NCBI GenBank assembly: GCA_029776225.1
Contig: JAKOTR010000040.1
Coordinates: forward strand, 18,871-82,870
Source of the DNA: Acidobacteriota bacterium
GTDB lineage: Bacteria > Acidobacteriota > Terriglobia > Bryobacterales > Bryobacteraceae
Direction of reading: 5' to 3'
Length of the DNA: 64,000 nt
Numbering within the stretch: the first letter of the stretch is position 1; each line of letters starts with the position of its first letter. A program made the position numbers and the translations under genes. The notes beneath the pieces are model-generated. The model was not told where the DNA came from. It saw only the letters and a list, made by a program, of their open reading frames with translations, and did no database searches. This document shows, piece by piece, positions 18,201 through 25,889 of the stretch.

Positions 18201-18725
18201 GGGGTTCGCTTCCGGCGTCCAGGTGCTGCCGGTCGCTTCATACGAGATGACGTTGGGTGCGAACTGCGTCAGGTAGCCGGGGTTGGACGATGGCATTGGG
18301 AGATCGAGAAGGCGGCGCTCATCGATCACCTGGCCCACGGCAGCCGTCGCTGATTCGAGCAGCGGCGCTTCGGCCGTGACCAGAACGCTCTCAGCCTGGG
18401 TGCCGACTTCCAGACTCACGGGGATGTTGAGCGTATCCCCGACGCGCAGTTCCATCGGCCCCCGCTCGTAGCGCTTGAATCCCTCCAGCTCGACAATGAG
18501 CCGGTACCGCCCGGGAATCAGGTTCCGTACTTCGAAATTTCCTTCCGAGTTGCTCTTTGTTGAGGCAACCACGTTCGTTTCCACGTTAACGGCCTGGACC
18601 GCAGCCGCGGGCACCACTGCCCCCGTGGCGTCGGTTACGCGTCCGGTAATGTGCCCGTAGGACACCTGTGCGGACAGGCGCCAGGCCAAAAGCAATCCAG
18701 CGGCAACTACCCTTCTGAGTTGCAT
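15204..18725 (-). CDS. Large carboxypeptidase-regulatory/TonB-type outer-membrane receptor
   Basis: About 1173 residues with a signal peptide (LRRVVAAGLLLAWRLSA). Residues 25-110 form a carboxypeptidase regulatory-like beta-sandwich (GRVTDATGAVVPAAAVQAVN through LIPGRYRLIVELEGFKRYE). A plug-like segment with PEVVQEVRV and a long aromatic-rich beta-barrel follow, ending in a hydrophobic/aromatic C-terminus (LQGKLKF). This is the Oar/SusC-like architecture abundant in Solibacter-type genomes, used for import of large substrates or adhesion. ATG 18725 has GGGGA six bases upstream; ATG 18731 is also possible. It heads the minus-strand unit opposite iclR. Confidence 0.88.
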   Translation of the reverse strand: MQLRRVVAAGLLLAWRLSAQVSYGHITGRVTDATGAVVPAAAVQAVNVETNVVASTKSNSEGNFEVRNLIPGRYRLIVELEGFKRYERGPMELRVGDTLNIPVSLEVGTQAESVLVTAEAPLLESATAAVGQVIDERRLLDLPMPSSNPGYLTQFAPNVISYEATGSTWTPEANPHPVNFSAAGAPSGPSSNEMALDGMPNMRANTMGVIPPPEVVQEVRVSTMALDASLGHFMGAQVNMVLKSGTNTPHGDLVFTHSSRPFNSVPFFTNRSIHDLSTGPPTKEKVNRLWPFRRYNRYRGTGGGPVYIPKIYDGRNRTFWQYAADYLYMPYPTNGFWTVPTLQQREGDFSDLLALGSQYQLYDPFSTTPAPGGLFQRQPLPGNIIPPDRINPISKQLLKYWPAPNATAATADFRNNYTGPPQSYVDYDSHFLRIDQMVAPNHRLYGSYNQYHVYALQNIYFGEIDGTYPVGGTQDNWHHAFTLDDTLTLRPDLVLNFRYGVVRFSTKNPHPSIGFDLAALGLDPSFVSRLNPALTTIPQISITGYQGIGGGSGGFTTHNFHNLFGSLMHMRGNHSLKFGGEARLFLMNSYSFGNVSPSYSFDTAWLRGPFNTSPAAPIGQGFASFLYGLPTGGSISNNASQARASKLYAWYVQDDWKVTPKLTVNLGLRHELEVPVTERFDRTTRGFDMTTPNPIQEAARAAYALDPLPELPASQFSTPGGYLFANVGGVPRRLMNMRYTNFMPRIGIAYQVTPRVVVRAGYGIFFGSFGADRVNVNQSGFSQSTSLVASLDNGQTFVADIRNPFPDGILEPVGSSLGMKTFLGRSVSFVNPDQKYTYMQRWSFNIQREFGHRVLVEAGYTGNRGTGIGITDDLYSLPIQYLSRSPQRDQAHIDWLAETFDNPFRGMEEFAGSSLVGNTMTRSQLLRAFPHFTGVSTSGGHGTSWYHALHVRAEKRFSHGYTIQASYTWSKLMEATERPNGYYDVRWHSIAAGDRPQHLGITGIYELPFGRGRRFVNDLPGWADRIVNGWQIQAVYLAQSGPPIGFGNIIFYGNLHDIVLPRGERKVERWFNTDAGFERDSAKQLAQNYRTFPLRLTGLRADGYNLWNMSVIKNIQIRERVGFEVRAEAKNAFNHPNFGGPNTNVTAGALFGQVTGSQGDPQRQIVLQGKLKF

Positions 18726-18814
18726 AGTCATTCCCCATTACGAATTTGAACTTCTCGCCCGAATCCGTTGCGTGGCAGCATCTTACTGCCAGTCCGGGAC
18801 GGCTACAATCAGGT

Positions 18815-18864
18815 GTCCAGTTAGCTGGACGGTATCTGGCGTTCGCTTCTACTATGGAGTAGAA
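18815..18864. promoter_or_regulatory. Two palindromes in the receptor-iclR divergent region
   Basis: The 150-bp gap between the divergent starts holds two dyads. At 18815-18830, GTCCAG and CTGGAC flank TTAG. At 18847-18864, TTCTACT and AGTAGAA flank ATGG, ending 11 bases before the IclR start. The position and symmetry fit operators for the adjacent IclR-type repressor, controlling itself and the receptor operon. That assignment is inference. Confidence 0.5.
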
Positions 18865-18875
18865 TCGACCCCGGA

Positions 18876-19691
18876 ATGTTGGACCTCCGCACAGCCTCGC
18901 CTCCAGCGGTGGATCGTGCATTAACGATTCTTGAGGCCGTGGCGCGGTCCAACCGTGGATTGCGCCTGCCCGAGATCGCTTTACGCCTTGGGATTCCAAA
19001 GAGTTCCGCTCATTCGATCCTTGTCGCCCTGGAGCGGCGCGGGTATCTGCAACGCAACAGTTCCGGCCGTTACCTGTTTGGTCCCAAAATTTTTACACTT
19101 GCGAACATCGCGCTGTCGCAGATGACCCTGCGGGAAGCGGCGCTGCCCGTGCTGAAGGCCCTCATGAACGGCACCGGCGTGGCCGCCAAAATGGCTATTC
19201 TGGACCGTAACCAGGCGGTGCTGATTGAGCAGGTGCATCCACCGCGCGGCGCGGCGCCCATGACCTGGCCGGGCAAGCGGCTGGAGCTGCACTGCACCGC
19301 GCTGGGGAAAGCGTTGACCGCCTTCCAGCCCAGCGATCAATGGAAGCGGCTGATTGCCGAACACACGCTCCCCCGGCACAACGACAATACGATCTGCTCG
19401 CCCGACCGGCTTTTGCGGGAACTGGCGCTCACCCGCGAACGCGGCTTTGCCTTTGATAATGAGGAATTTGACCTCGGCTTCCGCTGCCTGGCGGTGCCCG
19501 TGTTCGGGGCCGCGAACGAGCCTCTGGCCGCCATCGGGTTGACCGGCACCGTTTTCGAGATTCACGACGGCAACATGGCATCCCTGGTGAAGCAGCTTTC
19601 CTTCGCCGCGGCGACCATCCGGGAAGCGTTCGATTCGGCAAATCGCGAAAAGGGGGCCGCGGACAATTTACTGCGTAGAAGGGCGGGATGA
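18876..19691 (+). CDS. IclR-family transcriptional regulator
   Basis: 271 residues. The N-terminal winged helix (about 12-75) shows VDRALTILEAVARS, LRLPEIALRLGIPKSSAHSI and LERRGYLQRN. The C-terminal GAF-like effector domain has LHCTALGKALTAF and, near the end, RCLAVPVFGAANEPLAAIGLTG. This is the standard IclR length and layout. It probably represses or activates the catabolic genes downstream and possibly the divergent receptor operon. Its 3' end lies inside a 27-bp tandem duplication. Confidence 0.9.
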   Translation: MLDLRTASPPAVDRALTILEAVARSNRGLRLPEIALRLGIPKSSAHSILVALERRGYLQRNSSGRYLFGPKIFTLANIALSQMTLREAALPVLKALMNGTGVAAKMAILDRNQAVLIEQVHPPRGAAPMTWPGKRLELHCTALGKALTAFQPSDQWKRLIAEHTLPRHNDNTICSPDRLLRELALTRERGFAFDNEEFDLGFRCLAVPVFGAANEPLAAIGLTGTVFEIHDGNMASLVKQLSFAAATIREAFDSANREKGAADNLLRRRAG

Positions 19692-19721
19692 GGCTTACTG
19701 CGTAGAAGGGCGGGATGAGGC
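19668..19721 (+). repeat. Perfect 27-bp tandem duplication at the end of iclR
   Basis: The unit starting TTACTGCGTAGAAGG and ending GGGATGAGGC occurs twice head to tail (19668-19694 and 19695-19721) with no change visible. The first copy encodes the last residues and TGA stop of the IclR gene. The second is noncoding and sits 34 bp before the next start codon. Identity of the copies points to a recent slippage or duplication. Confidence 0.95.
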
Positions 19722-19755
19722 GCCGCACGGAGGGCACGCCAACAATCTGAAGCAT

Positions 19756-20727
19756 ATGGAAAAGATTGCAGTCATTGGAGCCGGCATGATGGGGCCCGGC
19801 ATCGCGCAAATCTTCGCCGCGCACGGCCACCCGGTCCAGGTGCACGACACCGCCGGGGAGAGACTGGCCACGGTCGAGGAGCGCGTGCGGGCGAACCTGG
19901 AACGGCTGGCCGAATACGACCTGGCTGACGCGGACGGCATTCCGGAGACCCTGGGGCGGATCTCCGTGACGCAAAACCTCGAAGAGGCTTGCGCCGGCGC
20001 CGGCGTGGTGGTGGAAGCCATCACGGAGGACCTGAAACTCAAGCAGGACCTGTTCGCCGAACTGGACCGCCTCTGCCCGCCGGAAACCATTCTGTGCAGC
20101 AACACGTCGGTGATGAGCATCACCGAGATCGGTTCCCGGGCGAAGCGCCGGGAGCGGATTCTCGGCACCCACTACTACCAGCCGCCGTTTCTCGTGCCGC
20201 TGGTCGAGGTGGTGCAGACTCAATACACCGCTCCCGAGTGCATGGACAAGATCTACGCCATGCTCTGCGCGGTGGGCAAGGTCCCGGTGCGGGTTCTGAA
20301 GGACGTTCCGGGCTTCATCGCTAACCGCATGCAGCACGCGCTGTGGCGCGAGGCGTTCGCTCTCATCGACGAGGGCGTGTGCGACCCGGAGACCATCGAC
20401 ATTGCCGTGAAGAACAGCTTCGGGCTGCGCCTGCCGGTCCTCGGCCCGGTGATGGCCGCGGACATGGTGGGGCTCGACTTGACGCTCGCAATCCACGACT
20501 ACGTGTTGAAACACCTCAACGCCTCGCCCACGCCGTCCTCCACTCTGCGGGAGCACGTGGCGAAAGGTGAATTCGGATTCAAGACGGGCCGCGGTTTCCT
20601 GAAATGGGACGAGGAATCCATCCGCGCGGCCCGCGAGCAACTGACGACTTACTTGCTCGAAACACTGTCGCGCCGGCGCGCGCAGGGCAATACTGCGGAT
20701 CATAAAAGCGAAGGGAAACAATCATGA
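19756..20727 (+). CDS. 3-hydroxyacyl-CoA dehydrogenase family protein
   Basis: 323 residues with an N-terminal NAD-binding motif VIGAGMMGPGIAQ (5-17). The segment ILCSNTSVMSITEI matches the catalytic-serine loop of 3-hydroxyacyl-CoA dehydrogenases, GTHYYQPP stands at the usual catalytic GTHFFNP position, and DVPGFIANRMQHAL starts the C-terminal helical domain; FKTGRGFLKW is the usual end. The change to HYYQPP means the substrate may not be a fatty acyl-CoA; L-gulonate 3-dehydrogenase-like or other hydroxyacid use is possible. It overlaps the SDR gene by 4 bp, so the two are translationally coupled. Confidence 0.8.
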   Translation: MEKIAVIGAGMMGPGIAQIFAAHGHPVQVHDTAGERLATVEERVRANLERLAEYDLADADGIPETLGRISVTQNLEEACAGAGVVVEAITEDLKLKQDLFAELDRLCPPETILCSNTSVMSITEIGSRAKRRERILGTHYYQPPFLVPLVEVVQTQYTAPECMDKIYAMLCAVGKVPVRVLKDVPGFIANRMQHALWREAFALIDEGVCDPETIDIAVKNSFGLRLPVLGPVMAADMVGLDLTLAIHDYVLKHLNASPTPSSTLREHVAKGEFGFKTGRGFLKWDEESIRAAREQLTTYLLETLSRRRAQGNTADHKSEGKQS

Positions 20728-21479
20728 AACTTCAGGGCAAAGTAGCTCTTATCACCGGCGCGAGCCGCGGCATCGGCCGGGGCATCGCGGAAGTTTTTGC
20801 CGACGAAGGCGCGGACGTGGCCATCAACTACATCGCCAGCGGCCAGGCGGCCGAAGAGGTGGCCGCTTACGTCCGCTGCAAGGGAAGGCGCGCTATGACC
20901 GTCAAGGCGGACGTGGCCTCCCGGGCTGAAGTCGAGGCGATGATCGACAAGGTCTGGAACGAGCTCGGGCCCATCGACGTGCTGGTCAACAACGCCGGTA
21001 TCGAAACCATCGTGCCGTTCCTGGAGCTCACCGATGAGCAGTGGACGCGGCTCACCGACGTGAACCTGCGGGGCGAGTGGCTGTGCTCGCAGGTGTACTG
21101 CCGCCGCGCTGTTGCCGAGAAGCGTCCGGGCTGCATCGTGAACATCGGTTCGGTGCAGGCGGGAGCGTACCTGCCCGGGCGGACTCACTATGCCCCGGCC
21201 AAGCTGGGCCTGGAAGCGCTCACGCGCAACGTGTCGGTGGAAATGGCGCCGCACGGCATCCGCGTGAACTGCATCCACCCGGGGCTGATCGACACCGACA
21301 TGGTGGCCTGGGTAATGAAGCGGCCCGACCTGCTGCCCGGCGTTCTGGCGAAGATCTCGCTGGGGCGCGCCGGCCAGCCGCGCGAAGTCGGAACCGTAGC
21401 GGCCTTTTTGGCCTCCGACGAGGCCAGCTATGTCACCGGACAGACGCTGTACGTGGACGGCGGCTGGGCTGGAAAGTAA
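20724..21479 (+). CDS. Short-chain dehydrogenase/reductase
   Basis: 251 residues, a classical SDR. The cofactor motif TGASRGIGRG is at about 12-21, NNAG in LVNNAGIETI near 91, the catalytic serine in NIGSVQAG, and the Y-x-x-x-K pair in HYAPAKLG. The end (ASYVTGQTLYVDGGWAGK) is typical of glucose-1-dehydrogenase/FabG-like members. It presumably interconverts a hydroxy and keto group of the pathway intermediate handled by neighbours; the substrate is not determined. Confidence 0.9.
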   Translation: MKLQGKVALITGASRGIGRGIAEVFADEGADVAINYIASGQAAEEVAAYVRCKGRRAMTVKADVASRAEVEAMIDKVWNELGPIDVLVNNAGIETIVPFLELTDEQWTRLTDVNLRGEWLCSQVYCRRAVAEKRPGCIVNIGSVQAGAYLPGRTHYAPAKLGLEALTRNVSVEMAPHGIRVNCIHPGLIDTDMVAWVMKRPDLLPGVLAKISLGRAGQPREVGTVAAFLASDEASYVTGQTLYVDGGWAGK

Positions 21480-21491
21480 GGCGGCGCGCAT

Positions 21492-22220
21492 ATGGCAAGA
21501 AGGCTGATTGACCTCAGCATGGAGGTCTACCAGGGGATGATGACCTACCCCAACGTCGCCAAGCCGGTCATCGTCGAGATGGAAACGCATCGCCAGATGG
21601 CCCAGAGCGTCGGGGTGGACCGCTACGGCGTCGAGGAAATCACGAACCATTGCCTCATCGTCACCGGTGACCACATCGGCACCCACATCGATTCGTGGGG
21701 CCACGTGAACCCGTCGGCGCCGCGGGCGGAAGCCATCCCGATCGAGCTGTGCTACGGGGACGGAGTCGTGCTCGATCTGACGCACAAGGGCCCGGGCGAC
21801 GAGATCTGGCCCGAGGACCTCGAGCAGGCAGAATGCAAACTGGGCGGCTACCGCATCAAGCCCCTGGACATCGTTCTGCTCCGCACCGATGCGGCCAAGC
21901 GGCGGAACGAACCGGAATACCTTACCAACCACCCCGGCATGACCAAGGAGGCCGTGCACTGGCTGCTCGACCGCGGGGTGAAAGTGATGGGCATAGACGC
22001 CATCGGCTTCGATCCGCCGGTGGCCAAGATGTTTGAGCGCCGCAAATTCTGGGAAGCGCACCGTGTGATGCGCGAGCGGGAATACTACCACCTGGAAAAC
22101 CTCTGCAATCTGCACGAAATTCCCGCTCCCTATCATTCCTTCACGGTCAGCGTGCTCCCGATCAAATGGCGCGGCGCGTCGGCGGCCCCGGTGCGCGCGG
22201 TCGCCATCATCGAGGACTGA
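21492..22220 (+). CDS. Cyclase-family (kynurenine formamidase-like) metal hydrolase
   Basis: 242 residues of the putative cyclase family. The metal-binding motif HxGTHxDxxxH appears as HIGTHIDSWGH near residues 60-70, with other landmarks DLTHKGPGDEI, LLRTD and HPGMTKEAVHWL. Family members are Mn/Zn-dependent amidases, lactonases or cyclases. The gene follows the SDR by 12 bp and precedes an exported epimerase, so it probably opens or closes a lactone or amide in the same catabolic route. The exact reaction is not known. Confidence 0.82.
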   Translation: MARRLIDLSMEVYQGMMTYPNVAKPVIVEMETHRQMAQSVGVDRYGVEEITNHCLIVTGDHIGTHIDSWGHVNPSAPRAEAIPIELCYGDGVVLDLTHKGPGDEIWPEDLEQAECKLGGYRIKPLDIVLLRTDAAKRRNEPEYLTNHPGMTKEAVHWLLDRGVKVMGIDAIGFDPPVAKMFERRKFWEAHRVMREREYYHLENLCNLHEIPAPYHSFTVSVLPIKWRGASAAPVRAVAIIED

Positions 22221-22242
22221 CATCCAAGGAGGTCGATTTCTT

Positions 22243-23139
22243 ATGCGAAATGAATGCACCCGCAGGACGGCGTTGAAGGCCGTGGCCGGCGCGGCTTGCC
22301 TCGCGGGGACGCTGGCGCAGGCGGCGCCCGCAAGGCGCCTGAAGGTGGGGATGACCAGCATCAACTGGGGCTTCCGCCCCGAAGACGCCGAGCCCGGTAT
22401 CCGGGACTCCGCCAAGCTCGGTTATCACGGGTATGAAGTGTTCGGCGACAGCATCGATCCGCTGCAAGAACAGGGCGGCCTGAAGGCCCTGCTCGACAAG
22501 TACAACATGCCGATGCCCTCGGGCTACCTCAACATCAACCTGCACGACCCCACCGTGCGGGCGCAGCAGATGGAGAACATGAAGCGCTGGGGCAAGGTGC
22601 TCAGGGAGTGCGGATCGAAAATCGCCGTGTTGGGGCCCATGGGCGTTCCCAAGGATTACAACTTCCAGGCGGCCAAAGCCGACGTTGTGAAGACTCTGAA
22701 CGAAGCGGCCAAGGTGCTCTCCGACCTCGGCTTAATCGCCGCACTCCACCAGCACACCAGGACGGCGGTGGACACCGAGGAGCAGGTTTACGCGGTCATG
22801 GAGGCCGTGGATACCCGGTACGTGAAGTTCGGGCCGGACGTCGCTCAGCTTCAGAACGCCGGATCCGATCCCTTGAAAATCTGCAAGGATTTTCTCCCGT
22901 TGATCTACACGGTGCATCTGAAAGACTACCTCGGCGTGCCGCCCTGGAGAGGATACTGCCCGCTCGGTATGGGGAAGGTCAATTTGCCGGCGGTAATCGA
23001 CCTGCTCGAAACAGCCCCGAACATGACGCACTTGATGGTGGAACTCGACCGCACCCGCAACGCCCCCACGCCTCCGTTCGAGTGCGCCGTCATCTGCAAG
23101 GAATACCTGATGAAACAGGGCTACACGTTCCGGTCCTGA
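22243..23139 (+). CDS. Exported sugar phosphate isomerase/epimerase-type TIM-barrel protein
   Basis: 298 residues. The N-terminus (CTRRTALKAVAGAACLAGTLAQAAP) is a signal with adjacent arginines, so export by Tat is likely. The rest fits the xylose isomerase-like AP-endonuclease-2 TIM barrel: KVGMTSINWGF, LGYHGYEVFG, IAALHQHTRTAVDT (metal ligand region), KFGPDVAQLQ and TVHLKDYLG. GGAGG lies upstream of the ATG at a good distance. It is odd that an exported isomerase sits among cytoplasmic dehydrogenases. Confidence 0.8.
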   Translation: MRNECTRRTALKAVAGAACLAGTLAQAAPARRLKVGMTSINWGFRPEDAEPGIRDSAKLGYHGYEVFGDSIDPLQEQGGLKALLDKYNMPMPSGYLNINLHDPTVRAQQMENMKRWGKVLRECGSKIAVLGPMGVPKDYNFQAAKADVVKTLNEAAKVLSDLGLIAALHQHTRTAVDTEEQVYAVMEAVDTRYVKFGPDVAQLQNAGSDPLKICKDFLPLIYTVHLKDYLGVPPWRGYCPLGMGKVNLPAVIDLLETAPNMTHLMVELDRTRNAPTPPFECAVICKEYLMKQGYTFRS

Positions 23140-23194
23140 GGAAACGGAATTTGGACCGCCCGCGGCACTGCGCGGGCAACATGAGGAGATACCA

Positions 23195-24718
23195 TTGATC
23201 GCAAGCGAAGTCCGCACACTGAACTTTTACATCGGCGGCAAACCGCTGGTGTCGGAATCGGGAAAGTACTCCGACGTTTTCGACCCGAGCACAGGCAGGG
23301 TAATCGCACGGACGCCGCTCTGCACCGCCGCCGAGGTGAACCAGGCCATCGAATCCGCGGCGCGCGCGTTCCCCGGCTGGGCTGACACGCCCGCCATCAA
23401 GAGGGTGCAGGTGCTGTACCGCTTCCGGGAGCTGATCGACAAGCACCTGGACGAGTTGACGCTCTCGGTCTGCACCGAAAACGGCAAGGTCTGGGACGAA
23501 GCCCAGGGCGACGTGCTGAAGGCCAGAGAGGCGGTGGAGCTCGCCTGCGGCATTCCCTCGCTGATGATGGGGGAATCGATGATGGATGCCTCCCAGGGGT
23601 ACGACACCACGCTCTATCGCGAGCCGCTCGGCGTCTTCGCAGGTATCGCGCCGTTCAATTTCCCGGCCATGATCCCCATGGGGTGGATGATGCCCCTGTG
23701 CATCGCGACCGGGAACACGCTGGTTCTGAAGGCGGCCACCATGACGCCCATGACCTCGATGCGCATGCTGGAACTGCTGTACGAGGCGGGCTTGCCGGAG
23801 GGCGTGGTGAACCTGGTGACGTGCAGCCGGCGCGAGGCTGAGATCCTGTTGACGCACCCGGCCGTAAAGGGCATCACCTTTGTCGGTTCCACTTCCGTCG
23901 GCTTGCACGTTTATTCCACCGCCGCCGCGCACGGCAAGCGGGTCCAGGCGCTCTGCGAGGCGAAGAACCACGCGCTCGTGCTCGAAGACGCTCCTCTGGA
24001 GCGGACCGCCCGGGGAATCATCAACGCCGCCTACGGCTGCGCCGGCGAGCGGTGCATGGCCCTGCCGGTAGTCGCCGTTCAGGAGAGCATCGCCGACGAT
24101 CTGGTCGCGCTGCTGGTGAAATTCGCCCGCGAGCGCAAGATCGGCCCGGCCTACGACAAGACCTCCGAGTTGGGGCCGCTGGTCACCGAAGGCCACCGCA
24201 AGTTCGTGACGGACTGGATCGCCAAAGGCGTCGAGGAGGGAGCGGAACTCATCCTGGACGGAAGAGGCGTTGTGGTTCCCGGTTACGAAGGCGGCTTCTA
24301 CCTGGGGCCGACCATCTTCGATCACGTGAAGCCGGGGATGAGCTGCGGCGAGCAGGAAATCTTCGGTCCCGTGCTCTGCGTGAAGCGAGTGAAGGACTTT
24401 GAGCACGGACTGGAGGTGATAAACGCCAATCCGTTCGCGAACGGAGCGGTGATCTTCACGCAAAGCGGTCACTACGCCCGGAATTTCGCGAAGCGGGTTC
24501 ATGGCGGCATGGTTGGGATCAACGTCGGGATTCCCGTTCCTGTCGGCATGTTCCCGTTCTCCGGACACAAGCAATCGTTCTTCGGTGACCTGCACACGCT
24601 GGGGAAGGACGGCGTCCGTTTCTACACCGAGTCGAAGTGCGTCACCGCGACGTGGTTTGACGAAGCCGAACTGAAGAAAGAAAAGATCGACACCTGGGAC
24701 GGAGTGCTCCAGCGGTAA
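23195..24718 (+). CDS. mmsA: CoA-acylating methylmalonate-semialdehyde dehydrogenase (MmsA/IolA-like)
   Basis: 507 residues. The TTG start at 23195 has AGGAG six bases upstream and gives the usual N-terminus. Landmarks of the CoA-dependent aldehyde dehydrogenase subgroup are FNFPAMIPMGWMMPLCIATGNT, FVGSTSVG, CEAKNHALVLEDA, the catalytic cysteine in CAGERCMAL, and NPFANGAVIFTQSG. Known members oxidise malonate- or methylmalonate-semialdehyde to acetyl- or propionyl-CoA in valine or inositol breakdown. The neighbours (hydroxyacyl-CoA-type dehydrogenase, SDR, epimerase) fit an inositol- or sugar-like catabolic route. Confidence 0.88.
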   Translation: MIASEVRTLNFYIGGKPLVSESGKYSDVFDPSTGRVIARTPLCTAAEVNQAIESAARAFPGWADTPAIKRVQVLYRFRELIDKHLDELTLSVCTENGKVWDEAQGDVLKAREAVELACGIPSLMMGESMMDASQGYDTTLYREPLGVFAGIAPFNFPAMIPMGWMMPLCIATGNTLVLKAATMTPMTSMRMLELLYEAGLPEGVVNLVTCSRREAEILLTHPAVKGITFVGSTSVGLHVYSTAAAHGKRVQALCEAKNHALVLEDAPLERTARGIINAAYGCAGERCMALPVVAVQESIADDLVALLVKFARERKIGPAYDKTSELGPLVTEGHRKFVTDWIAKGVEEGAELILDGRGVVVPGYEGGFYLGPTIFDHVKPGMSCGEQEIFGPVLCVKRVKDFEHGLEVINANPFANGAVIFTQSGHYARNFAKRVHGGMVGINVGIPVPVGMFPFSGHKQSFFGDLHTLGKDGVRFYTESKCVTATWFDEAELKKEKIDTWDGVLQR

Positions 24719-24762
24719 CCCCGCTGGACCGGCAGTCCGCCCGTAACCTGAAGCTGAAAATT

Positions 24763-24796
24763 GCCTTTTAGCGACGCTCGAGCGTCGCTAAAAGGC
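24763..24796. repeat. Perfect 34-bp palindrome between mmsA and deoR-type gene
   Basis: GCCTTTTAGCGACGCTC is followed at once by its exact reverse complement, 17 bp per arm and no loop. It lies 45 bp after mmsA and 79 bp before the DeoR-type start. The T-tract is on the wrong side for a normal plus-strand intrinsic terminator and no T-run follows. An operator for the downstream regulator, a transcript-end hairpin or a REP-like unit are the options. Confidence 0.9.
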
Positions 24797-24874
24797 GAAA
24801 TCCGCCTGCGCCCGGGCCGTTGCTATTTCCAAAAGGCAGTCGGAGGGTGTATTTTAATTCCGAGAGGAGCCCTC

Positions 24875-25666
24875 GTGATTGCCACGAAGAGCGGTCGTTT
24901 ACTTCTAGAAGAGCGCAGAAGGAAGATCGTCGAACTTGTCACGAAGGAGGGCCGCATTACCGTCGAGGAAATCGCGCAGCGGTTCGGGGTTTCCTCCGTC
25001 ACCGCCCGGGCCGATCTGGACGCGCTTGCCAAAAGCGGCGCCCTTGTGCGCTCTCACGGGGGCGCCGTCAGCCGGCTCGATCCCGTCCAGGACTATCCGG
25101 TGAGCTTCAAGGAGACGCTCCACCACGCCGAAAAGGTGCGCATCGGCCAGGCGGCCGCCAAGCTCCTCCAGCCGAACCAGACTGTCATCATCGACTCCGG
25201 GACCACCACCCTCGAAATCGCCCGTCATCTCAAGGTTCTGAAAATAAAAGGGCTTATGGTCATCACGAACGCTCTCAACATCGCCACGGAGCTGGCCGGC
25301 GTCCCGAATCTCTCCCTCATCATGATCGGCGGAATCCTGCGGCCGGTTTCGAGTTCTTTCGTTGGGCCGCAGGCCGAACGCATGCTCGCGGACCTGTACG
25401 CCGATCACAGCTTCCTGGGGGTTGACGGTCTGGATCCCGAGGTTGGGCCGACCACCCCGGACATCCTCGAAGCGCAACTGAACAGCCAGATGGTAAGGGT
25501 TTCGCGTGAAGTAACCATTGTGGCGGATGCCAGCAAGATCGGCCGCCGCAGCCTGTCGCCCATCGCAAGCCTCTCCTCCATCCGGCGCCTGATCACGGAT
25601 AGCCGCATCGATCCCGACCTGGTGCGTATCTTCCAGAACAAGGGCCTGGAAGTGATAGTCGTGTAG
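24875..25666 (+). CDS. DeoR-family transcriptional repressor
   Basis: About 263 residues from a GTG at 24875 that has GAGAGGAG six bases upstream. The N-terminal winged helix (about 10-60) contains RRRKIVELVTKEGRITVEEI and FGVSSVTARADLDAL, the DeoR signature. The C-terminal sensor shows IIDSGTTTLEIARHL and VITNALNIATEL, the phospho-sugar-binding DeoRC fold. It probably senses a sugar-phosphate or acyl intermediate of the upstream catabolic genes; the palindrome at 24763 is a candidate site. Confidence 0.9.
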   Translation: MIATKSGRLLLEERRRKIVELVTKEGRITVEEIAQRFGVSSVTARADLDALAKSGALVRSHGGAVSRLDPVQDYPVSFKETLHHAEKVRIGQAAAKLLQPNQTVIIDSGTTTLEIARHLKVLKIKGLMVITNALNIATELAGVPNLSLIMIGGILRPVSSSFVGPQAERMLADLYADHSFLGVDGLDPEVGPTTPDILEAQLNSQMVRVSREVTIVADASKIGRRSLSPIASLSSIRRLITDSRIDPDLVRIFQNKGLEVIVV

Positions 25667-25889
25667 GGCGGGCCCTGTTCAATCTGCTAGAACTCGCAGG
25701 TGAGCCCGATTACCGCCCACGGACGAGCACGGATGGACGGCCAGGATGCCGCCCTGCCGGAGGGGCACCTTCGGAAGATCGTGGAAACGTTGCTGGCTGA
25801 GCCAGACGAGGCGAAGTAGAGGTTCTATTCAGCGGATGAAACCGGGCCGGCCGCGGGAACGCCGGCCGGCCCTTGCGAGGTGTTCTTAC
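25667..25889. other. Intergenic region with only a 28-codon frame
   Basis: Between the convergent DeoR-type gene and the minus-strand hydrolase there is no convincing gene. An ATG at 25733 opens 28 codons (ending LLAEPDEAK) to a TAG at 25817-25819. It has no ribosome-binding site I can accept, and I recognise no family. It could be a gene relic. Confidence 0.35.
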
